This document shows positions 19,818 through 28,769 of a DNA stretch of 64,000 nucleotides, piece by piece (position 1 is the stretch's first letter; the number at the start of each line of letters is the position of its first letter). The translations under genes and the position numbers were made by a program. The stretch spans positions 124,001 to 188,000 of the forward strand of contig BMUD01000008.1 of NCBI GenBank assembly GCA_014650015.1, written 5' to 3'. Under the pieces are notes generated by a model. That model did no database searches, was not told the DNA's origin, and was given only the letters and a program-made list of their open reading frames with translations. This DNA comes from Streptomyces griseoloalbus. Lineage in GTDB: Bacteria > Actinomycetota > Actinomycetes > Streptomycetales > Streptomycetaceae.

Positions 19818-19840
19818 ACCAGTGGTGTGGTGTATGCGAT

Positions 19841-21064
19841 TCAGGAGGGCCGGTTCGTGTCGGGGATCTCGAGGTGGATGCCTCGCCCCTCGGAGAGGAA
19901 GAGCAGGACGAACCGGCGGATGGCCTCCTCCACGGTCCAGGCGGCCTCGGGGACCAGTGGCAGGGGGATGAGCCCTTCGCGGAAGGCCACCAGCAGCGGC
20001 CAGGCGGCGCTGATCAGCGGCTGCCAGAAGGGCTCCCGGTCCAGCCCGATCAGGTCGCCGGTGCGGTCACCGAGGGTGTACCGGGAGAAGGCGCTGATCA
20101 GGGGACGGGTGAGGCCGGCGTCGAGCTCCGCGACGATGTCGAGGAGCACCCTCGTCAGCTCGTCCCCCTCGGGTGTGGAGGCGAGGATCGGATCGAGGAC
20201 CTGCCTGGACTGTGCGTTGGCCTCGTCCCAGGTGGCGGGGATGTACTCGTCCAGGACGCCGAGCATGTGCGCGGTGACCTGCCACACGTGCAGATAGCCG
20301 TCCGACTCGGCGGTGGTGACCGGGATCCTCCAGTCTTTTATCTTGTGCATGACAAACGTGGCCAGGCTGTGCCAGGTGACCATGATGTCGGCCTGGCTGA
20401 TCGGGATCGTCTGGCCGCCGCTGGTCCTCGACCAGCCCGGCGACTGCGGCAGCAGATGCCGTACGGCCGCGTGCACCAGACGGGTCTTCACGGCGGTCAC
20501 GATCATGCCGCCCTGCGGCTGGTAGGCGTCCAGGTCCCCGACGTCGTACCCGAGTCGCGCCGTCTTGGCGATGCGGTCCTTCATGTCCGCGCCGCCCTTG
20601 GAGTAGTAGACGGCGCGCGCCTCCCGGGGGATGGCGGTGCTCATCAGACCGCTTCCCAGCCCGTACAGGGCGCCGGTGTAGATCCCCTTCTTCTTGGTGA
20701 ACTGCGCCGCCGCCTCGAGCTTGCGCCGGTCTGTCCAGGACGGCAGCTGACGTGCCTTCTCCATGAAGTCCCGCAAATCCGCAGGGAGACCGGAGGGCAG
20801 CGGCTGGTCGTTGCGGGTCCACTTCCGCAGCGCGTCGTTCACCTTGGGCACGTCGCCGCGGTCGATCACGGCGGCGAGCACCGGGTCGGCCTCCTCGTCC
20901 CAGACCCAGTCGGGGTCGACCCCTGCTCCCTCACCCGCCACCGAACCGCTCGGCGCCCACGTCCACAGGGACCGCGCGTGGGCCGGCGACGCCGCTCCCA
21001 GCGCACCGAGCGCTCCCAGCGCCCCTCCCGTGATCAACATCCTGCGCCTGCTGAGTCCGTCCAT
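19841..21064 (-). CDS. lcp: Latex-clearing protein Lcp (rubber oxygenase), copy 1
   Basis: 407 residues, the length of Lcp from Streptomyces sp. K30, with a Tat signal (SRRRMLITGGALGALGALG; mature protein from about residue 31). DUF2236-family heme b dioxygenase that cleaves poly-cis-1,4-isoprene outside the cell into oligo-isoprenoids with aldehyde and ketone ends. The residues shown to matter in Lcp K30 fall at the same numbers: Glu148, Arg164, Lys167, Thr168 and the axial heme ligand His198 (KTRLVHAAVRHLLP). ATG at 21064 follows GGAGGAG. It is closely similar to the next gene upstream (copy 2), so the pair is a tandem duplication. The hairpin at 19782-19817 follows it. Confidence 0.93.
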   Translation of the reverse strand: MDGLSRRRMLITGGALGALGALGAASPAHARSLWTWAPSGSVAGEGAGVDPDWVWDEEADPVLAAVIDRGDVPKVNDALRKWTRNDQPLPSGLPADLRDFMEKARQLPSWTDRRKLEAAAQFTKKKGIYTGALYGLGSGLMSTAIPREARAVYYSKGGADMKDRIAKTARLGYDVGDLDAYQPQGGMIVTAVKTRLVHAAVRHLLPQSPGWSRTSGGQTIPISQADIMVTWHSLATFVMHKIKDWRIPVTTAESDGYLHVWQVTAHMLGVLDEYIPATWDEANAQSRQVLDPILASTPEGDELTRVLLDIVAELDAGLTRPLISAFSRYTLGDRTGDLIGLDREPFWQPLISAAWPLLVAFREGLIPLPLVPEAAWTVEEAIRRFVLLFLSEGRGIHLEIPDTNRPS

Positions 21065-21142
21065 GTGTTCTGTACTCCTCCGTGAGTGCTACCGATGGGC
21101 GCTCCGATGGGAACGTCGTACACACGCGGGCGTTGCCGTGGT

Positions 21143-22372
21143 TCAGGCGGGACGGTTGGTGTCGGGGATCTCGATGCGCGTTCCCCGTCCCTTGGTGAGG
21201 TAGAAGAGGATGTACTGACGGGCCGCCTCGTCGATCGTCCAGGCCAGCGGCGGCACCAGCGGCAGCGGAATCAGCTTCTCGCGGAAGGCGACCAGCTTCG
21301 GCCAGGCGGTCGCGATCGCCTTCTCCCAGAACGGCTCGTGGGGAATGCCGTCCCAGTCGGCGACCTGGTCGCCCACCAGGTACCGGGCGAGCGCGTTGAC
21401 GAGGGGACGGTCGATGCCGCCGGGGCTGGTCTGCTCGGCGAGCTGGCGCAGCAGGATGTCGGTCAGCTCGACGCCCTCGCGGGTGGGGCCGAGGATCGGG
21501 TCGAGGACCTGCCTGGACTGGTCTTCGGCCGCGTCCCAGGAGTTGGGGATGTACTCGTCCCGGATGCCCAGCAGGTGCGCGGTGACCTGCCACAGATGGA
21601 GATAGGCCGCCGAGTCCGCGGGCGGGACGGGCACCTTCCACTCGAGCAGCTTCCGCATGGTGTAGGTGGGCAGACTGTGCCAGGTGACCAGCATGTCCTG
21701 CTGGCTGATGGGGATCGTCTGGCCGCCGCTGGTCTTCGACCAGCCCGGCGACTGCGGCAGCAGATGCCGTACGGCCGCGTGTACCAGCCGGGTCTTGACG
21801 GCCTGCACGATGACGTCGCCGTCGGGCCGGAAGGCGTTCAGGTCCCCGACGGCGAAGCCGAGCAGGCTCGTCTTGGCGACCCGGTCCTCCATGTCGGCGC
21901 CGCCCTTGGAGTAGTACACGGACCGCGCCTCCCGGGGGATGGCGGTGCTGAGCATGCCGCCGCCCACCCCGTTGAGCAGGTTGAGGTAGATGCCCCGGGA
22001 CTTGTTGAACTCGGCCGCGGCCTCGAGCTTGCCCCGGTCGGCCCAGGACGGCAGTTGGCGCGCCTTCTCCATGAAGTCGCGCAGGTCCCCGGGGAGACCG
22101 GAGGGCAGCGGCTGGTCGTTGCGGGTCCACTGCCTCAGCTGCTCGTTGACCCGGGGCACGTCGCCGCGGCCGATCACGGCGGCGACCAGCCGGTCGACCT
22201 CCTCGTCCCACACCCATTCCGGGTCGAGTCCCGCTCCCTCACCCGCCACCGAACCGCTCGGCGACCAGGTCCACAGTGACCGGGCACGAGCCGGCGACGC
22301 CAGGCTCAGGGTCCCGAACGCCCCCAGTGCACCGCTCGCGATCAACATCCTGCGCCTGCTGAGTCCGTCCAT
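21143..22372 (-). CDS. lcp: Latex-clearing protein Lcp (rubber oxygenase), copy 2
   Basis: 409 residues, paralogous to copy 1 along its whole length. Tat signal SRRRMLIASGALGAFG, then the mature sequence SLWTWSPSGSVAGEGAG shared by both copies. Glu148, Arg164, Lys167, Thr168 and His198 are all kept at the Lcp K30 numbering, so it should be an active rubber oxygenase. Copies differ most at residues 165-190 and in the C-terminal third, so cleavage pattern or partner use may differ. ATG at 22372 follows AAGGAGGAG. It is first in the leftward gene group and divergent from a TetR gene, with a palindrome in the shared promoter. Confidence 0.93.
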   Translation of the reverse strand: MDGLSRRRMLIASGALGAFGTLSLASPARARSLWTWSPSGSVAGEGAGLDPEWVWDEEVDRLVAAVIGRGDVPRVNEQLRQWTRNDQPLPSGLPGDLRDFMEKARQLPSWADRGKLEAAAEFNKSRGIYLNLLNGVGGGMLSTAIPREARSVYYSKGGADMEDRVAKTSLLGFAVGDLNAFRPDGDVIVQAVKTRLVHAAVRHLLPQSPGWSKTSGGQTIPISQQDMLVTWHSLPTYTMRKLLEWKVPVPPADSAAYLHLWQVTAHLLGIRDEYIPNSWDAAEDQSRQVLDPILGPTREGVELTDILLRQLAEQTSPGGIDRPLVNALARYLVGDQVADWDGIPHEPFWEKAIATAWPKLVAFREKLIPLPLVPPLAWTIDEAARQYILFYLTKGRGTRIEIPDTNRPA

Positions 22373-22423
22373 CGCCTGGAACTCCTCCTTGAGTCCTGTA
22401 GCTCTGTCCTGCGTGCTTGGTAC

Positions 22424-22454
22424 GATGAAACACAGTGCGCTTCCCTGTTTCATC
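22424..22454. promoter_or_regulatory. Palindrome (candidate LcpR operator) between lcp and tetR
   Basis: Perfect 9-bp arms GATGAAACA (22424-22432) and TGTTTCATC (22446-22454) separated by 13 bases, in the 139-base divergent region. TACGAT at 22421-22426, a plausible -10 of the tetR gene, overlaps the left arm. Position and symmetry fit a TetR-dimer operator controlling both genes. Confidence 0.6.
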
Positions 22455-22511
22455 AGGGGAGCACAGACGCGACGTGAACGCCAGAGGCTTCACAGAATCA
22501 GGGAGGCAATC

Positions 22512-23195
22512 GTGGAATCCGTCCCGTCGGCCCTCATGGGGCCGTCCGGCTCCCCTTCCGTACTGGAGATCGCGTTCACCGAGGCCACCGAAGGCGCCGA
22601 CCAGGACGACGAGGTGACCGTGCGTCTGCTCGACGCCGCCTACGAGCAGTTCTGCCGCATGGGCATCAAGCGCTCCACCATGGCCGACGTGGCACGGCTG
22701 GCCGGCGTCTCACGGATCACCGTCTACCGCCGCTTCGCCACCAAGGAGAAGCTGGTCGAGCAGGTGGTACGGCGCGAGTTCCGCCGGTACTTCGACCGGT
22801 TCATCGTGGACATCCAGGATGCCGAGACCGTCGCCGACCGGGTTGTCCTGGGATTCGTCAGCTCACTGCGGGTGATCCGCCACAACCGGCTCATCGGCGG
22901 TCTGATGGCCGCCGAACCGGACGCCGTGGTGCCGTCCATGACCGGCGACGGGGGCCGCACCCTGGCCGTGGTACGGCAGTTCCTCGCATCGCGACTGCGC
23001 CGGGAACAGCGTGCGGGGAACGTCTCCGACGAGGTGGACGTGAACCTGGTCGCCGAGATGATGGTCCGCGTCTGCGCGTCGTTCCTCGTCATCCCCAGCC
23101 AGGTGATCGACCTCGACGACGACGAGCAGATGCACGCGGTGGCCCGGCAGTTCCTCGTCCCGATGCTCGGGCCGCCGCACACCCCTCACGCATAG
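22512..23195 (+). CDS. TetR-family regulator, candidate LcpR
   Basis: 227 residues. The N-terminal helix-turn-helix (about residues 48-75: ADVARLAGVSRITVYRRF) is followed by a ligand-binding helical domain. GTG at 22512 is chosen for GGGAGG five bases upstream. The gene is divergent from lcp, as lcpR is in Gordonia and Rhodococcus rubber degraders, where a TetR repressor controls lcp. A 31-base palindrome lies between the two starts. The likely inducer would be a rubber cleavage product or an acyl-CoA. Its 3' end overlaps fadB by 10 bases, tail to tail. Family certain; LcpR role inferred. Confidence 0.88.
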   Translation: MESVPSALMGPSGSPSVLEIAFTEATEGADQDDEVTVRLLDAAYEQFCRMGIKRSTMADVARLAGVSRITVYRRFATKEKLVEQVVRREFRRYFDRFIVDIQDAETVADRVVLGFVSSLRVIRHNRLIGGLMAAEPDAVVPSMTGDGGRTLAVVRQFLASRLRREQRAGNVSDEVDVNLVAEMMVRVCASFLVIPSQVIDLDDDEQMHAVARQFLVPMLGPPHTPHA

Positions 23196-25351
23196 CGTTC
23201 GCCCCGCTCGGCCTTGGCCACCAGGGACGCGGGCGGCTCGAACCGTTCCCCGTACCGGGCGGCCAGCACCCGTGCTCTGGTGACGAAGCCGGGCAGTCCG
23301 CCCGGATACCCGTTGATGTACTGCAGGACACCCCCCGTCCAGGCGGGGAAGCCGATGCCCAGGAGGGAGCCGACGTTGGCGTCGGGCACCGACCGCAGCA
23401 CGCCCTCGTCGAGGCACCGGACCGTGTCCAGGGCCTCGGCGAAGAGCATGCGCTCCTTCATGTCCTCGAACGGGATTTCGCGCCCCGGCACCGTGAAGTG
23501 CTCGTACAGGCCGGGCCACAGGCTCTTGCGTGTGCCGTCGGTGTACTCGTAGAAGCCGGCGCCCGAGGAGCGTCCGCCCCGCCCGAACTCGTCGATCATG
23601 CGGTCCATGACCTGCTCCGAACCGTGCGGCCGCCACTGCCCGCCCTCGGCCAGGACCGCCGCCCTGGTCTCGTCGCGGATCTTCCGGGGCAGGGTGAGGG
23701 TCAGCTCGTCCAGCAGCCGCAACGGCGGCGTGGGGTAGCCGGCCTGCGAACCGGCCTGCTCCACCGAGGCGGGATGCAGGCCCTCACCGACCATGGCCAC
23801 CGCCTCGTCGATGAACTTGGAGATCACCCGGCTCGTGAAGAAGCCCCGGCTGTCGCCGACCACGATGGGCGTCTTGCCGATCTGCCGCGCGAAGTCGACG
23901 GCCTTCGCCACGGTGTGCGGGCCGGTCTTCTCCCCGGTGATGATCTCCAGCAGGGGCATCTTGTCGACGGGTGAGAAGAAGTGCAGGCCGATGAAGTCCT
24001 CCGGTCGGGTGACGCCCTTGGCCAGCCCGGTGATCGGCAGGGTGGAGGTGTTGGACGCCAGCACCGCGTCCGGCGCCACGACGCCCTCGATCTCCCCGAA
24101 GACCCGCCGTTTGACGCCCGGGTCCTCGAAGACCGCCTCGATCACCAGGTCACAGCCGTCGAGGTCCGCCGGGTCCTCGGTCGGCACGATCCGCGCGATG
24201 ATCTCGTCGGCTGCCTCCCGCGTGAGCCGGCCACGCGCCACGGCCTTGCCGACGAGCCGCTCCGAGTAGGCCTTGCCCTTCCTCGCGGCGTCGTGGGAGA
24301 CGTCCTTGAGCACCACGGGCAGACCGCTCCTGGCGCAGGAGTACGCGATCCCGGCCCCCATCATGCCGGCGCCGAGGACCCCCACCCTGCGTGCGGTGTG
24401 GCGCGGGTAGCCGTCGGGGCGGCTGCCCCCGGAGTTGATGTGCTGCATGTCGTAGAAGAACGCCTGCATCATGTTCGTCGAGACCTGGCCCGTCATGAGC
24501 TCGACGAGGTAGCTCGTCTCGATCTTCTGCCCGGCCTCCAGGCCCACCTGCGCGCTTTCGACGGCCGCGGCGAGGATGTTGCGCGGTGCCGGCATGTTCG
24601 CGCCCCGCAGGTGCTTGCGCAGCTGGGCCGACAGGACGGGCAGGCTCGCGGCCACCTCCGGCTGCGAGGGGGTGCCGCCGGGGATCCGGAAACCCTTGGT
24701 GTCCCACGGCTGGGCGGCGTCGGGATGGGCCAGCACCCACTGCCGGGCCCGGGCGAGCAACTTCTCACGTGTCGGAGCGAGTTCGTGGACCAACCCCTTG
24801 GTCAGCGCCTCCTGGGGCCGGTACTGCTGCCCCTTGAGCAGGACGTCCGCCAGCGCGTCCTGGAGCCCCAGGAGGCGGACCGTACGGCTGACCCCGCCGG
24901 CGCCGGGCAGCAGTCCCAGGGTCACCTCCGGCAGGCCGAAGCGGCTGCCCGGCAGGTCCAGAGCGATACGGTGGTGGCAGGCGAGCGCGATCTCGAGACC
25001 ACCGCCGAGCGCGGTGCCGTTCAGCGCCGCGGCCACCGGTCTGCCGAGTGTCTCCAGCCGGCGCAGCTGCGACTTCAGCACCGTGCACAGCTCGCTGAGT
25101 TCCGCGGCGTCCTTTGGCCGCGCCCTGCTCATGAGGCCGATGTCACCACCGGCGAAGAAGCTCTTCTTGGCGGACGTCAGGACGACACCAGCGAGGGTCT
25201 CCCGCTCGGCTTCGAGCCGGGCGACGGTCGCCTCCATCGAGTCCACATAGGTCTGGTTCATCGTGTTGACCAGCTGACCGGGATCATCCAGGGTCAGTAC
25301 GACGACACCGTCGGACCCCTGTTCCCAGCGGATCATGTTCTTGTCCAGCAT
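23186..25351 (-). CDS. fadB: FadB/FadJ-type fatty oxidation protein (enoyl-CoA hydratase / 3-hydroxyacyl-CoA dehydrogenase)
   Basis: 721 residues, normal for the two-function protein. Residues 1-290 are a crotonase domain: oxyanion loop KKSFFAGGDIGLM, and GGGLEIALA and GLPEVTLGLLPGAGG with the catalytic Glu positions. Then comes an NAD-binding fold (VGVLGAGMMGAGIAYS) and the hydroxyacyl-CoA dehydrogenase domains (FIGLHFFSPVDKMPLLEI with the catalytic His). It hydrates enoyl-CoA and oxidises 3-hydroxyacyl-CoA in beta-oxidation. It lies 64 bases after fadA in the same direction. ATG at 25351 was preferred to an in-frame GTG at 25372 because GAGAGGAAC lies between them. Next to lcp/oxi genes it may process methyl-branched isoprenoid acyl-CoAs. 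Confidence 0.92.
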   Translation of the reverse strand: MLDKNMIRWEQGSDGVVVLTLDDPGQLVNTMNQTYVDSMEATVARLEAERETLAGVVLTSAKKSFFAGGDIGLMSRARPKDAAELSELCTVLKSQLRRLETLGRPVAAALNGTALGGGLEIALACHHRIALDLPGSRFGLPEVTLGLLPGAGGVSRTVRLLGLQDALADVLLKGQQYRPQEALTKGLVHELAPTREKLLARARQWVLAHPDAAQPWDTKGFRIPGGTPSQPEVAASLPVLSAQLRKHLRGANMPAPRNILAAAVESAQVGLEAGQKIETSYLVELMTGQVSTNMMQAFFYDMQHINSGGSRPDGYPRHTARRVGVLGAGMMGAGIAYSCARSGLPVVLKDVSHDAARKGKAYSERLVGKAVARGRLTREAADEIIARIVPTEDPADLDGCDLVIEAVFEDPGVKRRVFGEIEGVVAPDAVLASNTSTLPITGLAKGVTRPEDFIGLHFFSPVDKMPLLEIITGEKTGPHTVAKAVDFARQIGKTPIVVGDSRGFFTSRVISKFIDEAVAMVGEGLHPASVEQAGSQAGYPTPPLRLLDELTLTLPRKIRDETRAAVLAEGGQWRPHGSEQVMDRMIDEFGRGGRSSGAGFYEYTDGTRKSLWPGLYEHFTVPGREIPFEDMKERMLFAEALDTVRCLDEGVLRSVPDANVGSLLGIGFPAWTGGVLQYINGYPGGLPGFVTRARVLAARYGERFEPPASLVAKAERGERYA

Positions 25352-25415
25352 CGGTACGGCGTTCCTCTCCACGGGACGTGCGCGGCCGTCGTAGGGGCAG
25401 GGCGGCGGGGCGGGG

Positions 25416-26624
25416 TCACAGCCGTTCGATCACGGTGGCGATGCCCATGCCGCCGCCGGCGCAGAGGCTGACCACGGCCCGTCGCGCGCAGCGGCGTTCG
25501 AGTTCGTCCACCACGGTGCCGACGAGCATCGCCCCGGTGGCGCCGAGCGGGTGCCCCATGGCGATCGCGCCCCCGTTGACGTTGACCTTCTCCCAGGGCA
25601 GGCCGAGCTCCTTGACGTAGCGGAGCACCACCGAGGCGAACGCCTCGTTGATCTCGAACAGGTCGATGTCGTCCGTTGTGAGACCGGCGAGGTCCAGCGC
25701 CTTGCGGGTCGCCGGGGCCGGCCCGGTGAGCATGATGGTCGGGTCGGCCCCGCTGACCGCGGTGGCCACGACGCGGGCGCGCGGCACCAGGCCGGAGACG
25801 GCCCCGGCCCGTTCCGAGCCGACCAGGACCAGCGCCGCACCGTCCACGATGCCCGAGGAGTTGCCCGGCGTGTGCACGTGCTCGACGGCCTCGACCCAGT
25901 GGTACTTCTGCAGGGCCACGGCGTCGAACCCGGCCAGGCTGCCGGCGTCGGCGAACGAGGGCTTCAGCGCGCCGAGTGTCGCCGGCGTCGTCTCGGGGCG
26001 CATGTGCTCGTCCTGGGCGAGCACGGTGACCCCGTTGCGGTCCCGGACCGGAACCACGGACTTCGCGAAGTAGCCGCCGGACCAAGCCCGGGCGGCCCGC
26101 TGCTGGGACCGTAGCGCGTACGCGTCGACGTCCTCGCGCGAGAAGCCCTCGATCGTCGCGATCAGGTCGGCGCCGATGCCCTGCGGGACGAAGTACGTGT
26201 CGAAGGCGGTCTCCGGGTCCGTGGCCATCGGACCGCCGTCGCTGCCCATCGGCACGCGCGACATCGATTCCACACCGCCCGCGAGCACCAGGTGCTCCCA
26301 GCCGGAACGCACCTTCTGCGCGGCCGTGTTCACGGCCTCCAGCCCGGAGGCGCAGAACCGGTTGAGCTGAACCCCGGCCACGTGGTCCGGCAGCCCGGCG
26401 ACCAGCGCCGCCGTCTTGGCGATGTTCATGCCCTGGTCACCGACCGGGGAGACGACACCGAGCACGATGTCGTCCAGCCGTTCGGGATGCAGGTCCGGGT
26501 GGCGGCGACGGAGCTCCTGGATCAGACCCGTCACCAGGGACACCGGTTTGACGTGGTGCAGCGCGCCGCCCTTGCCCCGGCCGCGCGGGGTGCGGATCGC
26601 GTCGTAGACGAATGCCTCGGTCAC
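25416..26624 (-). CDS. fadA: Acetyl-CoA acyltransferase (3-ketoacyl-CoA thiolase)
   Basis: 402 residues, thiolase fold. The acyl-accepting Cys is in [14 protein letters not shown] (about residue 88), the catalytic His in [15 protein letters not shown], and the second Cys in [11 protein letters not shown]. It releases acetyl-CoA, or propionyl-CoA from 2-methyl-branched chains, in the last step of a beta-oxidation round. Start is GTG at 26624, with AGAGGAAG ten bases and AAGGA two bases upstream. It is first gene of the fadA-fadB operon, divergent from the fadD operon across a 292-base region with paired promoter-like elements. Confidence 0.93.
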   Translation of the reverse strand: MTEAFVYDAIRTPRGRGKGGALHHVKPVSLVTGLIQELRRRHPDLHPERLDDIVLGVVSPVGDQGMNIAKTAALVAGLPDHVAGVQLNRFCASGLEAVNTAAQKVRSGWEHLVLAGGVESMSRVPMGSDGGPMATDPETAFDTYFVPQGIGADLIATIEGFSREDVDAYALRSQQRAARAWSGGYFAKSVVPVRDRNGVTVLAQDEHMRPETTPATLGALKPSFADAGSLAGFDAVALQKYHWVEAVEHVHTPGNSSGIVDGAALVLVGSERAGAVSGLVPRARVVATAVSGADPTIMLTGPAPATRKALDLAGLTTDDIDLFEINEAFASVVLRYVKELGLPWEKVNVNGGAIAMGHPLGATGAMLVGTVVDELERRCARRAVVSLCAGGGMGIATVIERL

Positions 26625-26731
26625 TGTCCTTGCACTTCCTCTCCGTCAGCAGGCGATGTCCTGCCGATCCGGGCACGCCCGGCGGGTGTGGTGCATCCGG
26701 CGAAGACAGGTAAGGGCATCTATTGGCTTCA

Positions 26732-26737
26732 TGTCAA
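26732..26737 (-). promoter_or_regulatory. -35 box of candidate fadA-fadB promoter
   Basis: On the minus strand TTGACA (26737-26732), within CTATTGACA, is followed after 18 bases by TTACCT. The same CTATTGACA context recurs for the divergent promoter at 26835. Confidence 0.5.
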
Positions 26738-26834
26738 TAGGAGGAGTTCGATGGCAACTAGCCTCAGAACATAGGCATGTAGCGGGTATTTGCCGCCCTG
26801 GCGCCTCCCCGTCGGGCTCGCCCTGTGCGATCTA

Positions 26835-26864
26835 TTGACACTCTGCCAAGAACGCCTTCACTCT
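26835..26864 (+). promoter_or_regulatory. Candidate fadD operon promoter
   Basis: Consensus -35 TTGACA (26835-26840) and CACTCT (26859-26864) with an 18-base spacer, about 45 bases before the fadD start. Its CTATTGACA context is an inverted copy of the fadA promoter element about 100 bases away. Confidence 0.55.
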
Positions 26865-26916
26865 GGGTGTCCCGCTCAACGAGTCCGCTCACGGTTCGCG
26901 ATGGAGGGAGCCCGCC

Positions 26917-28734
26917 GTGGCCACAGCCGAGCAACTGCACGAGTCGGTCGAGGGGCTGACGATCACCAGGCTGCTGCGTCGAAACGCCCAGCAGTTCGCG
27001 GACCGCCCCGCGCTGACCACGGGGCTCGGCCCGGACGCCGGAACCCTGTCGTGGTCGCAGCTCCGCGCCGAGGTCGCCGCCCTCGCCCGCGGACTCACCG
27101 CCCTCGGACTGAACCGGGGCGACCGGATGCTCATCGCCATGGCCAGGCGGGCGGAACACTGGATCGCCGACCTGGCCGCGATCCATGTCGGCGCCCTGCC
27201 CTGCAGCACGTACGACACGCTGAGCACCGAGCAGATCGGCGCCGTCGCCCGGCACAGCGGGGCCACCGTCCTCGTCCTGGAGGGCGAGGAACAGGTGCGG
27301 CGCTGGCGACCGGTCCTGGACGACCTGCCGAACCTGCGCGCCGTCGTCGTCCTCGACTGGAACGCCGCCCCCGCCGACGACCCGCGCTTCGTCGGCTACA
27401 CGGCCGTGCGCGGCGCGACACCCCCCGACGACGCCGCGTTCGAGGAGCTCACGGACGCCGCCACCCCCGACCAGCCGCTGACCCTGGTGTACACCTCGGG
27501 CACGACCGGTGACCCCAAGGGCGTGGTGCTCTCCCACCGCAACGTCATCCACGAGTCCCTGATGCAGGACCGGCTCGTCCCGGTCCCGGACCACCCGCGG
27601 TCCGTCGCCTACCTGCCGCTCGCGCACATCGCCGAGCGGGTGCTCGGGATCTACATGCCCATCTGCAACGCCGGCCACGTCACGATCTGCCGCGAGCCCG
27701 ACCAGCTCCTGCCCACACTCCTCACGGCGCGCCCGCACGGCTTCTTCGGAGTGCCCCGGGTGTGGGAGAAGCTGACCGCCGGCCTGCGGGCGAAGCTCGC
27801 GACCCTGCCCGGCGACCAGGCCGAGGCGGTGACGCAGGCCCGAAAGACCGCCCTGGAGGTGTACCGCCTCCGCTCCGAGGGCAAGGACCTCCCGGCGCAG
27901 CTCGTCGAGCCGCTGGAGCAGCTCGACGCGCAGGTGATGCGGACCTTCCGGGCCGCCATCGGGCTCGACGACTGCCGCAGGGCCTTCAGCGGCGCGGCGC
28001 CGATCCCGGTCGGCGTCCTGGAGTACCTGGCGAGCGTGGGACTGCCGGTGTACGAGGTGTGGGGCCTGAGCGAGACCACCGGCGCGGCGACGGTCAGCAC
28101 ACCCGAGGCGTTCCGGCTCGGCTCGGTCGGGCGGCCGGGGCCCGGCATCGAGGTCAGGGAGGCCGACGACGGCGAACTCCTCGTCCGCGGCCCGGTCGTG
28201 TTCGCCGGCTACCTCCAGGCCGACGGCAGCATCGAGCCCGCCACCGACGCGGAGGGCTGGCTGCCCACCGGAGACGTCGGCACGGTCGACTCACGGGGCT
28301 TCGTCACCCTCACCGACCGCAAGAAAGAGATCATCATCACCGACGGCGGCAAGAACATCGCCCCGACCAGGATCGAGTCCCTGCTGCGCGCCCACCCCCT
28401 GGTCGCCCACGCCGTCGCGATCGGTGACCGGCGGCGCTACGTCACCGCCCTGTTGGTCCTCGACGAGGAGACGGCCCCGCTCTGGGCGCGGGCGCACGGG
28501 ATCGACACCGCCGACCCGGAGGAGCTGACCCGCCACCCGGAGGTACTCGCCGCCCTCGACCGGGCGGTCGCCGATGCGAACGCGATGCTCTCCCGGGCGG
28601 AACAGGTGAAGAGGCACCGGGTCCTGGCCGGCCCCTGGACCGCGGAGACGGGCGAACTGACGCCCAAGCTGAGCCTGCGCCGCCGGGCCATAGCCGAACT
28701 GCACGCCGCCACGATCGAGTCGATGTACACATAG
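26917..28734 (+). CDS. fadD: Long-chain fatty-acid-type acyl-CoA synthetase (FadD/FAA family)
   Basis: 605 residues, typical of long-chain AMP-forming CoA ligases. Motifs in order: YTSGTTGDPKGVVLSHRN (ATP loop), VYEVWGLSETTGAATVS, WLPTGDVGTVDSRGFVTL and TDRKKEIIITDGGKNIAP, where the ligase hinge and lid lie. It activates carboxylic acids with ATP and CoA for beta-oxidation. GTG at 26917 has GGAGGGAG upstream. It is first gene of a rightward operon with a TetR gene, an acyl-CoA dehydrogenase and a nitronate monooxygenase. Oligo-isoprenoid acids from the Lcp/Oxi steps are a reasonable substrate guess, not shown by sequence. Confidence 0.92.
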   Translation: MATAEQLHESVEGLTITRLLRRNAQQFADRPALTTGLGPDAGTLSWSQLRAEVAALARGLTALGLNRGDRMLIAMARRAEHWIADLAAIHVGALPCSTYDTLSTEQIGAVARHSGATVLVLEGEEQVRRWRPVLDDLPNLRAVVVLDWNAAPADDPRFVGYTAVRGATPPDDAAFEELTDAATPDQPLTLVYTSGTTGDPKGVVLSHRNVIHESLMQDRLVPVPDHPRSVAYLPLAHIAERVLGIYMPICNAGHVTICREPDQLLPTLLTARPHGFFGVPRVWEKLTAGLRAKLATLPGDQAEAVTQARKTALEVYRLRSEGKDLPAQLVEPLEQLDAQVMRTFRAAIGLDDCRRAFSGAAPIPVGVLEYLASVGLPVYEVWGLSETTGAATVSTPEAFRLGSVGRPGPGIEVREADDGELLVRGPVVFAGYLQADGSIEPATDAEGWLPTGDVGTVDSRGFVTLTDRKKEIIITDGGKNIAPTRIESLLRAHPLVAHAVAIGDRRRYVTALLVLDEETAPLWARAHGIDTADPEELTRHPEVLAALDRAVADANAMLSRAEQVKRHRVLAGPWTAETGELTPKLSLRRRAIAELHAATIESMYT

Positions 28735-28769
28735 GTCCGGCAACACCGCGACCACGGAAGGACCACCAC

